Positions 1-8,944 of a DNA stretch of 17,978 bases are shown in pieces. The position numbers were made by a program, and so were the translations under genes. The notes under the pieces were generated by a model. That model was given only the letters and a program-made list of their open reading frames with translations. It did no database searches and had not been told where the DNA came from. Source of the DNA: Pseudomonadota bacterium (GTDB taxonomy: Bacteria > Pseudomonadota > Alphaproteobacteria > Sphingomonadales > Sphingomonadaceae); NCBI GenBank assembly GCA_023386135.1, contig JAEWKG010000176.1, positions 1 through 17,978 on the forward strand. Reading direction: 5' to 3'. Positions within the stretch are counted from its first letter, which is position 1, and each line of letters starts with the position of its first letter.

Positions 1-380
1 ATCTTGCGTGGCTCGGCCTGCAGTCGATCCGCCACGCGGGGCTGCATTCACCGATCGAAGCGGCGCCGACGCGGCCGTCGCGCGGTTCGTTCCGCGACGG
101 GGTACTGGTGGCGATGTCGAACCCGAAGTCGCTCATCTACATCGTCGCGCTGCTGCCGCCCTTCGTCGACGCGCGGTTCGCGGTGGGGCCGCAGCTGGTC
201 ATCCTCGCCGTGGTGGCACTGGTGATCGATGTCATCGTCGGCATCGCCTACATCGCCGCGGGCTCCGGTCTGGCGCGGGTCATGGCCGACGAACGCAATC
301 GCCGCTGGTTTGATCGCCTGGTCGGCGCGCTGTTTCTCGCAATCGCCGCCGGTATCCTCGCCAACCTGGCGTTAGGCTGA
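1..380 (+). CDS. LysE/RhtB-family amino-acid exporter, C-terminal part
   Basis: The 3' end of a gene that begins before the window; the reading frame is open from base 3 to the TGA at 378-380. The visible part has the features of LysE/RhtB inner-membrane exporters, which expel amino acids or related small metabolites: the start of the window reads as the helix ending LAWLGLQSIR, followed by a basic linker, FRDGVLVAMSNPKSLIYIVA (the conserved 'N-P-K' entry to the next helix), then two hydrophobic segments and the final helix FLAIAAGILANLALG. The conserved NPK and the closing helix make the family call secure, but substrate specificity cannot be read from this fragment. It is followed after 29 bases by the extensin-like gene on the same strand, so the two may share a transcript. 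Confidence 0.85.
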   Translation, partial: LAWLGLQSIRHAGLHSPIEAAPTRPSRGSFRDGVLVAMSNPKSLIYIVALLPPFVDARFAVGPQLVILAVVALVIDVIVGIAYIAAGSGLARVMADERNRRWFDRLVGALFLAIAAGILANLALG

Positions 381-409
381 GCCGATCGCGCCCCCCAAGG
401 CGTTCAGCG

Positions 410-1117
410 GTGATGCGGCCCGCGCTGTTCGACCGGATCGCGCTCCCCGCGCTAATCGCCCTGGCGCTTGCGCTGGCGGCCAAGGGCTGGCTCGATGTCC
501 ACCCTGAGCACAACCCGTGGGCACCGCTCGACCTGAACGATCCGCCGGGGTGGGCGACGCCCGGCAAGCTCGCCGCATTGCGCGGCGACGCGCCCGCCTG
601 CCGCGCGGTGCTGACCCGCAGCGGCGTCGCGTTCACCGCACTGTCGCCCACCGGAGACGGCACGTGTGCGAGGCCCGACCGGACAGTCCTCGACAAACTC
701 CCGCTCAGCCCGGCGCGCCCGGTGACGACCTGCGCCGTGGCAGCAGGGCTGGAGCTGTGGATGCGCCGCTCGGTCGAGCCCGCGGCGCGTGACTTGCTCG
801 GTAGCCAAGTGATCCGCGTCGAACACCTTGGTACCTATTCGTGCCGCCGCATTTACGGTCGCAGCACTGGCGCTTGGAGTGAGCATTCGACCGGCAACGC
901 AATCGACGTTGCCGCGTTCGTGCTCGCCGACGCGCGCCGGATCTCGGTGGTCGGCGATTGGCGGAAAGCGGGCGCGAGCAGTGCCTTTCTGCACCGCGTG
1001 CGCGACGATGGGTGCGAGGTGTTCGGCACCGTGCTCAGCCCCGATTACAACGCGGCGCACCGCGACCACCTGCACCTCGACCAGGCACCGCGCAGCTTCG
1101 GGGCGGTGTGCCGTTAA
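410..1117 (+). CDS. Extensin-like family protein (M15/VanY-type peptidase fold)
   Basis: A 235-aa protein. It starts at GTG 410 (an ATG follows at once at 413) with AAGG at 397-400 as a possible ribosome site. Residues 10-25 form a hydrophobic signal or anchor helix, so the rest probably lies in the periplasm. The C-terminal half carries the zinc-site pattern of the extensin-like C-terminal domain, which is related to D-Ala-D-Ala carboxypeptidases: SEHSTGNAID (H159, D166) and HRDHLHLD (H217, H220, H222). Cysteines at 64, 86, 108, 145, 202 and 234 suggest disulfides. Despite the plant-derived family name, the bacterial members are thought to act on cell-wall peptide. The substrate here is unknown. 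It probably follows the LysE gene in one transcript. Confidence 0.82.
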   Translation: MMRPALFDRIALPALIALALALAAKGWLDVHPEHNPWAPLDLNDPPGWATPGKLAALRGDAPACRAVLTRSGVAFTALSPTGDGTCARPDRTVLDKLPLSPARPVTTCAVAAGLELWMRRSVEPAARDLLGSQVIRVEHLGTYSCRRIYGRSTGAWSEHSTGNAIDVAAFVLADARRISVVGDWRKAGASSAFLHRVRDDGCEVFGTVLSPDYNAAHRDHLHLDQAPRSFGAVCR

Positions 1118-1196
1118 CCTTCGCCAGCTTGCCTAGCGGCCTCGGATGGGGCAACGGCGCGTTCGGGAAACGCACCAATCAACGGAGTTAGCCCTA

Positions 1197-1844
1197 GTGT
1201 TCGATTGGTTCCGCCGCCTGGTGCCCAAGTCCGCCGACTTCTTCGTGCTGTTCGAGCGGCACTCCGCCGCCACGGTGGCCGCGGGCGAGGCGCTGGCGCA
1301 ATTGCTACGCGGCGAGGGCGACCGCCAGACGCACATCGCGACGATTCGCGACCGCGAGCACGATGCCGATGACGTAACGCGTGAAGTGCTCACGCAGGTG
1401 CGCCAGACGTTTCTCACCCCGTTCGACCGCGGCGCGATCATCGGCCTGATCGCGGCGATGGACGACGTGACCGACGAGATCCAGTCGTGCGCCTCGGCCA
1501 TCGAGACCTACGATTTCGCCGATTTCGCGCCCGACATGAAGGAAATGGCGGCGATCATCTGCCGCGCGCTGCACCGGATCGATGACGGTCTGCCGCTGCT
1601 CCGCGATGTCCCCCGCAACGGCGCCAAGCTGCATGACCTCACCGGCGAGATCGTCCGCGCCGAAGGCGAAGTCGACGTGGTCCACGAGCGCGGGCTCAAG
1701 GCCAACTTTCTCACCGCCAAGGCGAGCGGCGAGACCGTGCCGTTCATCGTCAATCGCGAGATCTTCAAACACCTCGAAAAGGTCGCCGACGCCTTCGAGG
1801 ATGTGGCGAACCAGATCGACGGCATCGTCATCGACTACGCCTGA
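1197..1844 (+). CDS. DUF47-family PhoU-like protein, partner of the PiT phosphate permease
   Basis: A 215-aa protein starting at GTG 1197. That start is chosen because GGAG at 1184-1187 lies nine bases ahead and because the family typically begins with a residue followed by FDWFRRL-P. An in-frame ATG at 1146 would add 17 unrelated residues. The protein is all-helical, with repeated acidic or polar heptads such as REHDADDVTREVL and AMDDVTDEIQSCASAIETYD, matching the DUF47 (TIGR00153-type) proteins distantly related to PhoU. Members are nearly always encoded just before a PiT phosphate transporter and are thought to modulate it. Here the permease follows after 11 bases, so the pair is almost certainly one operon. 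A weak hairpin (GCGTT/AACGC, 1159-1173) lies upstream of the ribosome site. Confidence 0.9.
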   Translation: MFDWFRRLVPKSADFFVLFERHSAATVAAGEALAQLLRGEGDRQTHIATIRDREHDADDVTREVLTQVRQTFLTPFDRGAIIGLIAAMDDVTDEIQSCASAIETYDFADFAPDMKEMAAIICRALHRIDDGLPLLRDVPRNGAKLHDLTGEIVRAEGEVDVVHERGLKANFLTAKASGETVPFIVNREIFKHLEKVADAFEDVANQIDGIVIDYA

Positions 1845-1855
1845 CGTAGCGCGCC

Positions 1856-2850
1856 ATGCACGAACTCGCCCTGCCGCTGCTGTTCGCGCTGGTCGCGCTC
1901 GCGCTTATGTTCGATTTCCTGAACGGCCTGCACGACGCCGCGAACTCGATCGCGACGGTGGTGTCGACGCAGCTGCTGTCGCCAGTGCAGGCCGTGCTGT
2001 TCGCGGCGGCCGGCAATTTCCTCGCCTACTGGATCGTCGGCCTCCACGTGGCCGAGACGGTGGGCAAGGGGATCATCGACAAGGACATCGTTTCCCCCGC
2101 GGTGGTGTTCGGCGCGCTGGTCGGGGCGATGTTCTGGAACATCGTCACCTGGGTGAAGGGCATCCCTTCATCGTCGAGCCACGCGCTAATCGGCGGCCTG
2201 CTTGGCGCGGGCATCGCGGCGAGCGGCTTCGGCGCGGTGGAAAGCTCCGGCACGATCAAGACGCTGCTGGCGATCTTCCTGTCGCCGCTGCTCGGCTTCG
2301 TCATCGCGATGGTGCTGATGCTGCTGACCAGCGTGCTGTTCCAGCGCTCGACCCCGCGCAAGGCGAACAACACCTTCAAGGTGCTCCACCTGTTCTCTTC
2401 TGCGGCCTACTCGATCAGCCACGGCGGCAATGACGCGCAGAAGACGATGGGGATCATCGCGGTGCTGCTCTATTCGACCGGGCACTTGCGCGGCGAATTC
2501 CATGTGCCCGAATGGGTGGTGCTGAGCTGCTACGCGGCGATTTCGCTCGGGACGCTGTCGGGCGGCTGGCGGATCATCCGCACGATGGGGACTGGGCTCA
2601 CCAAGCTCAATCACCACTCGGGGTTCTGCGCCTCGACCGCCGGGTCGATCGTGGTGTTCGGCGCCAGCGCGCTCGGCATCCCGGTCTCGACCACCCATGC
2701 GATCACCGGCAGCGTGGTCGGCACCGGCGCCGCGCGGCGGACCAGCGCGGTGCGCTGGACGGTGGCAGTGCGCGTGGTCACCGCGTGGTTCATCACCATT
2801 CCGGCAAGCGGGCTGGTGGGCGCGGCGTTCTACCTGCTCACGCGGCTGTT

Positions 2851-2854
<4 letters not shown>
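1856..2854 (+). CDS. pit: PiT-family inorganic phosphate transporter
   Basis: A 332-aa polytopic inner-membrane protein of the PiT/PHO-4 family, which brings in metal-phosphate by symport with protons (low affinity, high capacity). The two family repeats are visible: an N-terminal copy with FDFLNGLHDAANSIATVVST (residues 19-38) and a C-terminal copy with SISHGGNDAQKTMGII, plus SSSSHALIGG and STTHAITGSVVGTG, the paired Ser/Thr-His-Ala loops typical of PiT. The length is at the short end of the family, without a long central cytoplasmic loop. Only 11 bases separate it from the DUF47 gene. Its TAG stop (2852-2854) overlaps the stop of phoB on the other strand. No Pho box was seen ahead of this operon, which fits the usual constitutive use of PiT. 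Confidence 0.94.
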
Positions 2855-3537
<683 letters not shown>

Positions 3538-3542
3538 CGCCG

Positions 3543-4208
3543 TCAGGCGTCCACGTCGGCCGGATAGGACCCGGTTGCGGCGTAGTGGACCATCTCGGCG
3601 ACGTTGGTCGCGTGGTCGCCGATGCGCTCGATGTTGCGCGCCACGAACAAGAGCTGCGCCGCCGAGCTGATCGTCGCCGGGTTCTCGACCATGTGGCTGA
3701 CGAGGTTGCGGAAGATCGATTCGTAGAAGTTGTCGACCTTCTCGTCGGTCGCGATGACCTGGCGGGCGAGAGCGGCGTCGCGCGCGGCGTAGGCAGTCAG
3801 GGCGTCGTGGACCATCTCGGCGGCGATGTCGCCCATCGCCGGCACCAGCGTGAGCGGGCCGAAGCGCTTGCGGTTTTCGATCTGCCGGCTCGCCTTGGCG
3901 ATGGCCTTGGAATAGTCGCCGATCCTCTCGACCACGCCGGCGATCTTCAATGCCGCGATCACTTCGCGCAGGTCGTCCGCCATCGGGGCGCGCAGGGCGA
4001 TGATGCGGATCGCGAGCTTGTCGACCTCCGCCTCGATCGCGTCGATCTTCTGGTCGTCGGCGACGATCTGGTCGGCGAGCGCCTCGTCGCCCTTGACCAG
4101 CGCGTCCATAGCGCCCTGCAGCGCCACTTCGGCCATGCCGCCCATCTGCGCGATCAGGCCGCGCAGGCGGGTAATGTCCTCGTCGAATGCCTTGACGGTG
4201 TGGTCCAT
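3543..4208 (-). CDS. phoU: Phosphate signalling protein PhoU
   Basis: A 221-aa all-helical cytoplasmic protein made of two PhoU repeats. Each repeat carries the family's metal-binding acidic signature: VERIGDYSKAIA near residue 93 and NIERIGDHATNVAEMV in the second half. PhoU links the transport state of the PstCAB complex to PhoR and keeps PhoB unphosphorylated when phosphate is plentiful. The length (about 220-240 aa) is normal. The ATG at 4208 is preceded by AAGGA on the minus strand. It lies 13 bases after pstB and five bases before phoB, so it is co-transcribed with both. PhoU is a known negative regulator, and its placement within the Pho-controlled operon provides feedback. Confidence 0.96.
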   Translation of the reverse strand: MDHTVKAFDEDITRLRGLIAQMGGMAEVALQGAMDALVKGDEALADQIVADDQKIDAIEAEVDKLAIRIIALRAPMADDLREVIAALKIAGVVERIGDYSKAIAKASRQIENRKRFGPLTLVPAMGDIAAEMVHDALTAYAARDAALARQVIATDEKVDNFYESIFRNLVSHMVENPATISSAAQLLFVARNIERIGDHATNVAEMVHYAATGSYPADVDA

Positions 4209-4221
4209 GTCAGCCGTGTCC

Positions 4222-5013
4222 TTATCCGTATCGGCCTGTGATGTAGTCCTTGGTCCGCTCCTCGAGCGGATTGGTGAAGATGTCCGAGGTGCGGCCGTAT
4301 TCCACCATCTTGCCGAGGTGGAAGAAGGCGGTGCGCTGGCTCACCCGCGCGGCCTGCTGCATCGAATGGGTGACGATCACGATCGCGTAGCGGCCGCGCA
4401 GTTCGTCGATCAGTTCCTCGATCCGCGCGGTGGCGATCGGGTCGAGCGCGCTGCACGGCTCGTCCATCAGGATGACTTCCGGATCCACTGCGATTGCACG
4501 GGCGATGCACAGGCGTTGCTGTTGCCCGCCGGAAAGCGCGGTGCCGCTGTCGGTGAGGCGGTCCTGCACCTCGTTCCATAGCCCGGCGCGCTGCAGCGAT
4601 CGCTCGACGATCGCGTCGAGCTCGCTCCTGCTCTCGGCGAGACCGTGGATGCGCGGGCCGTAGGCGACGTTCTCGTAGATCGATTTCGGGAACGGGTTGG
4701 GCTTCTGGAACACCATGCCGACCCGCGCGCGCAGCTGCACGACGTCCATCTGCGAACGATAGATATCCTCGCCATCGAGCTCGATCGCGCCTTCGACCCG
4801 GGCCGAGGCGATCGTATCGTTCATCCGGTTGAGGGTGCGCAGGAAGGTCGACTTGCCGCAGCCCGACGGGCCGATGAAGGCTGTGACGTACTTCGACGGG
4901 ATGTCGATCGACACGCTGTCGAGCGCCTGCTTCTCGCCATAGAACACCGACACGTCGCGCGCGCGCATCTTGGCGTCGGTCGCCTCGAGATTGGGGTGGA
5001 CGACGGTTACCAT
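4222..5013 (-). CDS. pstB: Phosphate ABC transporter ATP-binding protein PstB
   Basis: A 263-aa ABC ATPase that powers high-affinity phosphate import through PstA/PstC. All motifs are intact: Walker A GPSGCGKST (48-56), a Q-loop with the PstB-specific VFQKPNPFPKSIYENVAYGP (101-120), signature LSGGQQQR (160-167), Walker B VILMDEP (180-186) followed by CSALDP, and switch His216 in VTHSMQQ. Length and motifs are standard for PstB. The start codon lies inside the end of pstA (7-base overlap), indicating translational coupling, and phoU follows 13 bases later. The protein acts on the cytoplasmic face of the inner membrane. Confidence 0.98.
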   Translation of the reverse strand: MVTVVHPNLEATDAKMRARDVSVFYGEKQALDSVSIDIPSKYVTAFIGPSGCGKSTFLRTLNRMNDTIASARVEGAIELDGEDIYRSQMDVVQLRARVGMVFQKPNPFPKSIYENVAYGPRIHGLAESRSELDAIVERSLQRAGLWNEVQDRLTDSGTALSGGQQQRLCIARAIAVDPEVILMDEPCSALDPIATARIEELIDELRGRYAIVIVTHSMQQAARVSQRTAFFHLGKMVEYGRTSDIFTNPLEERTKDYITGRYG

Positions 5014-6254
5014 GTCTTTTCGAACCTGTTGCGCAAATAGATCGCCAGCCCGTTCATCACGAGCAGGAAGAGGAGGAGGACGATGATCGCAGCGCTTGTC
5101 CGCTCGACGAAGCCGCGGTCGATCTCGTCCGACCAGAGGAAGATCTGCACCGGCAGCACGGTCGCAGGCGCGGTCAGGCTGTCGGGCGGGGTGGCGACGA
5201 ACGCCCGCATGCCGATCATCAGCAGGGGGGCGGTTTCGCCCAGCGCGCGCGCCATGCCGATGATGGTGCCCGTCAGCATGCCGGGGAGGGCGAGCGGCAG
5301 CACGTGATGGAACACGACTTGTACCGGCGAGGCGCCGATCGCCAGCGCGCCGTCGCGGATCGAGGGCGGCACGGCTTTGACTGCATTGCGCCCAGTGATC
5401 ACGATGACCGGCATGGTCATCAGCGCCAGCGTCATGCCGCCGATCAGCGGGGCGGAGCGCAGGTTCGGGAAGAGCCCGAGGAACACCGCCAAACCGAGGA
5501 GGCCGAAGATGATCGACGGCACCGCGGCAAGGTTGTTGATCGACACCTCGATAAGGTCGGTCCAGCGGTTCTTCGGTGCATATTCCTCGAGATAAAGCGC
5601 CGCGAGGACGCCGACCGGGAAAGCCAGCACCAGCGTGACCAGCATCGTCAGCATCGAGCCCTTGAGTGCGCCCCAGATCCCCACCGCTTGCGGGTCGGTC
5701 GCATCAGAGCGGGTGACGAACCCGCCGTCGAACTTCTGCGCCAGCTTGCCGTCGCGGGCGAGGGTGGTCGCCAGCGCACGCGCCTCGGGCTTGCCGTCGC
5801 CATCGAGTGCCGCGGCGAGGTCGCCGCTCGCGGGCAGGCTGAAGGTCTGTTGGCGAGACAGCAGCGAGGGATCGGCGACGATTGCCTGCCCCACTTCGCG
5901 CCATGCCTCGGGCGAAAGACCTGCCGCCCCGGCATCGCCGAGATGCTGCGAGGCGGCGAACTGGACGAGATCTGGGAGGCCTTGCGCCTGCAGCCGCTGT
6001 AGCGCCTCGCTCTGCGACAGGCCCGACGCATCGACCGACATCCCGGCTTGGGTGAAGTCGATCGGCACCTCGAGCTCGGCGCGCTGGAACCCTCCCGCGC
6101 CGTTGAACAGCATCGTGCCGAGCAGGAACAGCAGCACCGCCACCGAGGCCAAGATCGCCGTCAGGCCGAGCGCCTTAAAGCGCTTCTCCGAACGGTAGCG
6201 CTTCCTCAGCCGCGCCTCGAACGCGGGGGTACGGGTGGTGGCGGCGTCAGTCAT
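5007..6254 (-). CDS. pstA: Phosphate ABC transporter permease PstA (long form)
   Basis: A 415-aa inner-membrane permease, one half of the phosphate channel. After a basic cytoplasmic N-terminus there is a first membrane helix (about residues 27-50). A large periplasmic insertion follows (about 51-195), corresponding to the DUF3333-type N-terminal region of alphaproteobacterial PstA. The ABC permease core starts near residue 198, with the cytoplasmic coupling loop DGALAIGASPVQVVFHHVLP (301-320) that docks on PstB. Classical enterobacterial PstA is shorter, about 300 aa. The gene overlaps pstC by 8 bases upstream and pstB by 7 downstream, so the three are tightly coupled. The function of the periplasmic insertion is not established from this sequence. 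Confidence 0.95.
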   Translation of the reverse strand: MTDAATTRTPAFEARLRKRYRSEKRFKALGLTAILASVAVLLFLLGTMLFNGAGGFQRAELEVPIDFTQAGMSVDASGLSQSEALQRLQAQGLPDLVQFAASQHLGDAGAAGLSPEAWREVGQAIVADPSLLSRQQTFSLPASGDLAAALDGDGKPEARALATTLARDGKLAQKFDGGFVTRSDATDPQAVGIWGALKGSMLTMLVTLVLAFPVGVLAALYLEEYAPKNRWTDLIEVSINNLAAVPSIIFGLLGLAVFLGLFPNLRSAPLIGGMTLALMTMPVIVITGRNAVKAVPPSIRDGALAIGASPVQVVFHHVLPLALPGMLTGTIIGMARALGETAPLLMIGMRAFVATPPDSLTAPATVLPVQIFLWSDEIDRGFVERTSAAIIVLLLFLLVMNGLAIYLRNRFEKTW

Positions 6255-7629
6255 AAGCTTCGCGGAACCGTTTCACGACGCGCAGGGCGGCGAAGTTGAG
6301 CGCCAGGGTGACCATGAACAGCACGAAGCCGAGCGCGAACGCGCTGAGCGTCGCGGGGTGATCGAAGCTGCCGTCGCCGGTCAGCATGGCTACGATCTGC
6401 ACGGTGACGGTGGTCATCGCTTCCAGCGGATTGGCGGTGAGGTTGGCGGCGGTCGAGGCGGCCATGACCACGATCATAGTTTCGCCGATAGCGCGGCTGA
6501 TCGCCAGCATGATCCCGGCGACGATGCCGGGCAGGGCGGCGGGCAGCAGCACGCGGCGGATGGTCTCCGATTTGGTCGCGCCCATCGCCAGGCTGCCGTC
6601 GCGCATCGCCTGCGGGACCGCCGCGATGCTGTCGTCCGCCATCGATGATACGAAGGGGATGATCATCACCCCCATCACCAGCCCCGCCGCGAGCGCGCTT
6701 TCCGAGCTGGCGTTGGCGACGCCGAGCGCCTGCGCGGCGTCGCGGACCAGCGGGGCAACGGTCAGCGCCGCGAAGTAGCCGTAAACGACGGTCGGCACGC
6801 CCGCGAGGATCTCGAGCGCGGGCTTGAGGCCGCGACGCCAGGCGGGCTTGGCGTACTGCGTCAGGTAGATCGCGCTCATCAGCCCGAGCGGAATGGCGAC
6901 GATCATCGCGATGATCGCGCCGATGAAGATCGTGCCCCAGAACAGCGGAACCGCGCCGTAGCGCGAGCCGTCGACCGTCGCCGGATTGGCCATCGGGTCA
7001 GGTGACCAGTGCAGGCCGAACAGGAAATCGATCGGCGAGACCCGGCCGAAAAAGCGCACCGTCTCGAATACCAGGCTGACGAGTATGCCGAGCGTCGTCA
7101 GAATCGCCATCAGCGAAGCGAGCAGCAGGATCATCATCACGATCCGCTCGACCCGTGTGCGGGCGGAGAAGTCGGGCTTCAGGCGCAGGAACGCAAAGGT
7201 CGCTCCGGCAAGCCCGATCGCGAGCGTCGCCAAGATGCCGATCAGGCGGTAGTGCGACAGGGCCTGGCGGTACGGCTCGACCAGCGGCGCGGCCGCGGGA
7301 AGCGCGACTGCGGCGCTCTCACCGCTCGCCGCGGCATGCGCCTGCGACATCAAGGCATCGCGCTGGAAGTCGAACGCGGGCAAGCTCGCGGCGGCCGGGT
7401 CGGCCAGCACCGACTGGTCGACCAGAGCCGGCGAGATCGCGCTCCACAAGGCGATGAAGGCGACCACCGGCAGCGCGATCCACAGGGCGGCGTACCACCC
7501 GTGGTAGCTCGGCAGCGCCGCCAGCCGCGTGTTGCCGCCGCGCCGGAAGCTCCACGCGCGGGCGCGCGCGGCGAGCCATCCGGCGAGCGCCAGTGCGAAG
7601 GCCAGCAGGAGGAGAAGCGAGAACGACAT
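6247..7629 (-). CDS. pstC: Phosphate ABC transporter permease PstC (long form)
   Basis: A 460-aa inner-membrane permease that pairs with PstA. The N-terminal part holds two membrane helices (about 2-22 and 44-66), a periplasmic stretch rich in Ala and Ser (about 67-128) and a further helix (131-150). The core permease domain follows, with coupling loop DGSLAMGATKSETIRRVLLP (344-363) and the closing helices. It is much longer than the roughly 320-aa enterobacterial PstC, as is usual when PstA also carries its long form. The ATG at 7629 has no clear Shine-Dalgarno sequence; it follows a strong hairpin (7641-7676), and a Pho box lies 55 bases upstream. It is the first gene of pstCAB-phoU-phoB downstream of that box, and a good candidate for the starvation-induced start of transcription. 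Confidence 0.95.
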   Translation of the reverse strand: MSFSLLLLLAFALALAGWLAARARAWSFRRGGNTRLAALPSYHGWYAALWIALPVVAFIALWSAISPALVDQSVLADPAAASLPAFDFQRDALMSQAHAAASGESAAVALPAAAPLVEPYRQALSHYRLIGILATLAIGLAGATFAFLRLKPDFSARTRVERIVMMILLLASLMAILTTLGILVSLVFETVRFFGRVSPIDFLFGLHWSPDPMANPATVDGSRYGAVPLFWGTIFIGAIIAMIVAIPLGLMSAIYLTQYAKPAWRRGLKPALEILAGVPTVVYGYFAALTVAPLVRDAAQALGVANASSESALAAGLVMGVMIIPFVSSMADDSIAAVPQAMRDGSLAMGATKSETIRRVLLPAALPGIVAGIMLAISRAIGETMIVVMAASTAANLTANPLEAMTTVTVQIVAMLTGDGSFDHPATLSAFALGFVLFMVTLALNFAALRVVKRFREAYD

Positions 7630-7640
7630 CGGGGAAGGGC

Positions 7641-7676
7641 AGCATCCAGCCAGACCGGAACGCGCCGGCGGATGCT
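7641..7676 (-). promoter_or_regulatory. Stem-loop in the pstC leader
   Basis: On the minus strand AGCATCC (7676-7670) pairs perfectly with GGATGCT (7647-7641). Inside, GCC/GGC can extend the stem past one bulged base, or GCCGG/CCGGT can form an inner stem. It begins within the phoR stop codon and ends 11 bases before the pstC ATG. No U-run follows, so it is not a classic terminator. It could shape initiation at pstC, stabilise the mRNA 5' end or partly separate phoR from pst expression. The pairing is seen; the role is inferred. Confidence 0.5.
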
Positions 7677-8877
7677 ACACTTGTGTGACAGTATCGTGAC
7701 TGTCGGCAATCTCGTCGGCGATCGGCAGGCGCACCGTGACGGTGGTCCCCTTGCCCTGCGCGCTGGCGATGTCGAGCCGGCCCCGGTGGCGTTCGACGAT
7801 ATGCTTGACCAGCGCGAGCCCGAGGCCGGTCCCGCCCGAGGCGCGGCTGCGGCCCGCGTCGACGCGGTAGAAACGCCGGGTGAGATGGGGAAGATGGTCG
7901 AGGGAAATCCCGTCGCCCTCGTCGGACACCGACAGCAGCGCCCCGCGCGAATCGTCGCGGGTCAACGAAACCGCGACGCGTCCGTCCTCCGCTCCGTACT
8001 TGAGCGCGTTATCGACGATGTTGCGCACCAGTTGCTCGAGTTGTTGTTCGTCGCCCTGCACGAAGGCGTCATCCAGCGCGAAATCGACTCGCGCGCTCCG
8101 CTCCGCCCCTGCGGCATCGCGCGCCGCGCGCTGGACCAGCGGGGCGAAGGCAATGCGCTCGCTCGGAAGGTCGTGCTCCTCCGCTTCGATGCGCGATAGC
8201 GACAGGAGATCGTCGACCAAACCTTGCAGCCGCTTCGCTTCGCGCAGCACCGTGCCGAGGAACTTGGCGCGCAGTGGCGGATCGTCGGGCTCGTCGATCA
8301 GGGTCTCGACGTAGCCGATGATCGAGGCGAGCGGCGTGCGCAGTTCGTGGCTGGCGTTGGCGACGAAGTCGGTGTGCGCGCGCCCGACATCGGCGTGTGC
8401 GGTGCGGTCGACCAGCTCGATCACCGCGTAGACCTCGTCGAGCGGCTGGCGCGAGATGCGCCACACGTCGCGTCGACGGGCGAGGCCGTGGATCTCCGCA
8501 TCGGCCTGTCCCGCATGATTGGCGAGCTCGATGGCCTTGGGATGGCGCAGCGCGACCCGCACGTCCTGCCCGACGATGTGTTGCCCCAGCACCTCGCGCG
8601 CGGCCTGGTTGGCGATGGTCACGCGGTCGCGCTCGGTGAGCATCAGTGGCGTGCCGGAGTGCTCGATCAATTCGGCCATGGTGTCGCGGGTGAAGCCCGA
8701 CGGGCGTTCCGGCGGCGCGACCGGCGCCGGCTCAGATACGATCAGCCACAGCGAGGCCAGCCACAGCAGCAGCACCGCCAGCGCGATCCACGGTTCGCCG
8801 CCCAGGACCAGCACCGCACCGGCGCCCACCACTGCGAGCGCGATACCCGGCCAGGGAAGCGAGCGGTGCGCCGACAT
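7675..8877 (-). CDS. phoR: Phosphate regulon sensor histidine kinase PhoR
   Basis: A 400-aa membrane histidine kinase. The start at ATG 8877 is chosen because the open frame upstream runs through the tRNA gene. Two hydrophobic segments near the N-terminus (about 8-27 and 29-47) form the short membrane anchor. A PAS-like domain (about 65-155) is followed by the HisKA dimerisation domain with phospho-acceptor H177 in NASHELRTPL. The HATPase domain has N286/N290 (N-box), DEGDGIS (319-325) and GGTGLGLALVKHIV (348-361). This layout is that of PhoR, which phosphorylates PhoB under phosphate limitation and lacks a large periplasmic sensor because it senses through PstCAB-PhoU. It lies 45 bases before pstC. 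No good Shine-Dalgarno is seen, and the tRNA-Glu gene ends 67 bases upstream. Confidence 0.94.
   Translation of the reverse strand: MSAHRSLPWPGIALAVVGAGAVLVLGGEPWIALAVLLLWLASLWLIVSEPAPVAPPERPSGFTRDTMAELIEHSGTPLMLTERDRVTIANQAAREVLGQHIVGQDVRVALRHPKAIELANHAGQADAEIHGLARRRDVWRISRQPLDEVYAVIELVDRTAHADVGRAHTDFVANASHELRTPLASIIGYVETLIDEPDDPPLRAKFLGTVLREAKRLQGLVDDLLSLSRIEAEEHDLPSERIAFAPLVQRAARDAAGAERSARVDFALDDAFVQGDEQQLEQLVRNIVDNALKYGAEDGRVAVSLTRDDSRGALLSVSDEGDGISLDHLPHLTRRFYRVDAGRSRASGGTGLGLALVKHIVERHRGRLDIASAQGKGTTVTVRLPIADEIADSHDTVTQV
7685..7702 (-). promoter_or_regulatory. Pho box (PhoB binding site) upstream of pstC
   Basis: On the minus strand this reads CAGTCAC-GATA-CTGTCAC: two 7-base repeats separated by 4 bases, the 11-bp period of the PhoB site whose consensus is CTGTCAT-N4-CTGTCAT. 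The second repeat differs from consensus only in its last base, where C is often seen. It lies in the last codons of phoR, 55 bases before pstC. A weak -10 candidate, TAGCAT, starts 7 bases beyond the box, somewhat closer than the usual 10-11. Spacing, sequence and the neighbouring gene all agree; binding itself is inferred. Confidence 0.72.
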
Positions 8878-8944
8878 CGCGCGCGCACCTAGCGGCAAGC
8901 GCCCCGCGGCGCCAGCCTGCACAACGATGAGAGGTTCTCGAAGT

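Noticed and set aside
1159..1173. Hairpin GCGTT-CGGGA-AACGC after the extensin-like gene as a terminator
   Set aside because: The stem is only 5 bp and no U-run follows; it lies just ahead of the DUF47 ribosome site.
7009..8199. Long plus-strand open frame of 396 codons opposite pstC and phoR
   Set aside because: Low-complexity Arg/Gln/Glu-rich composition, no start signals, lies wholly antisense to clear genes.
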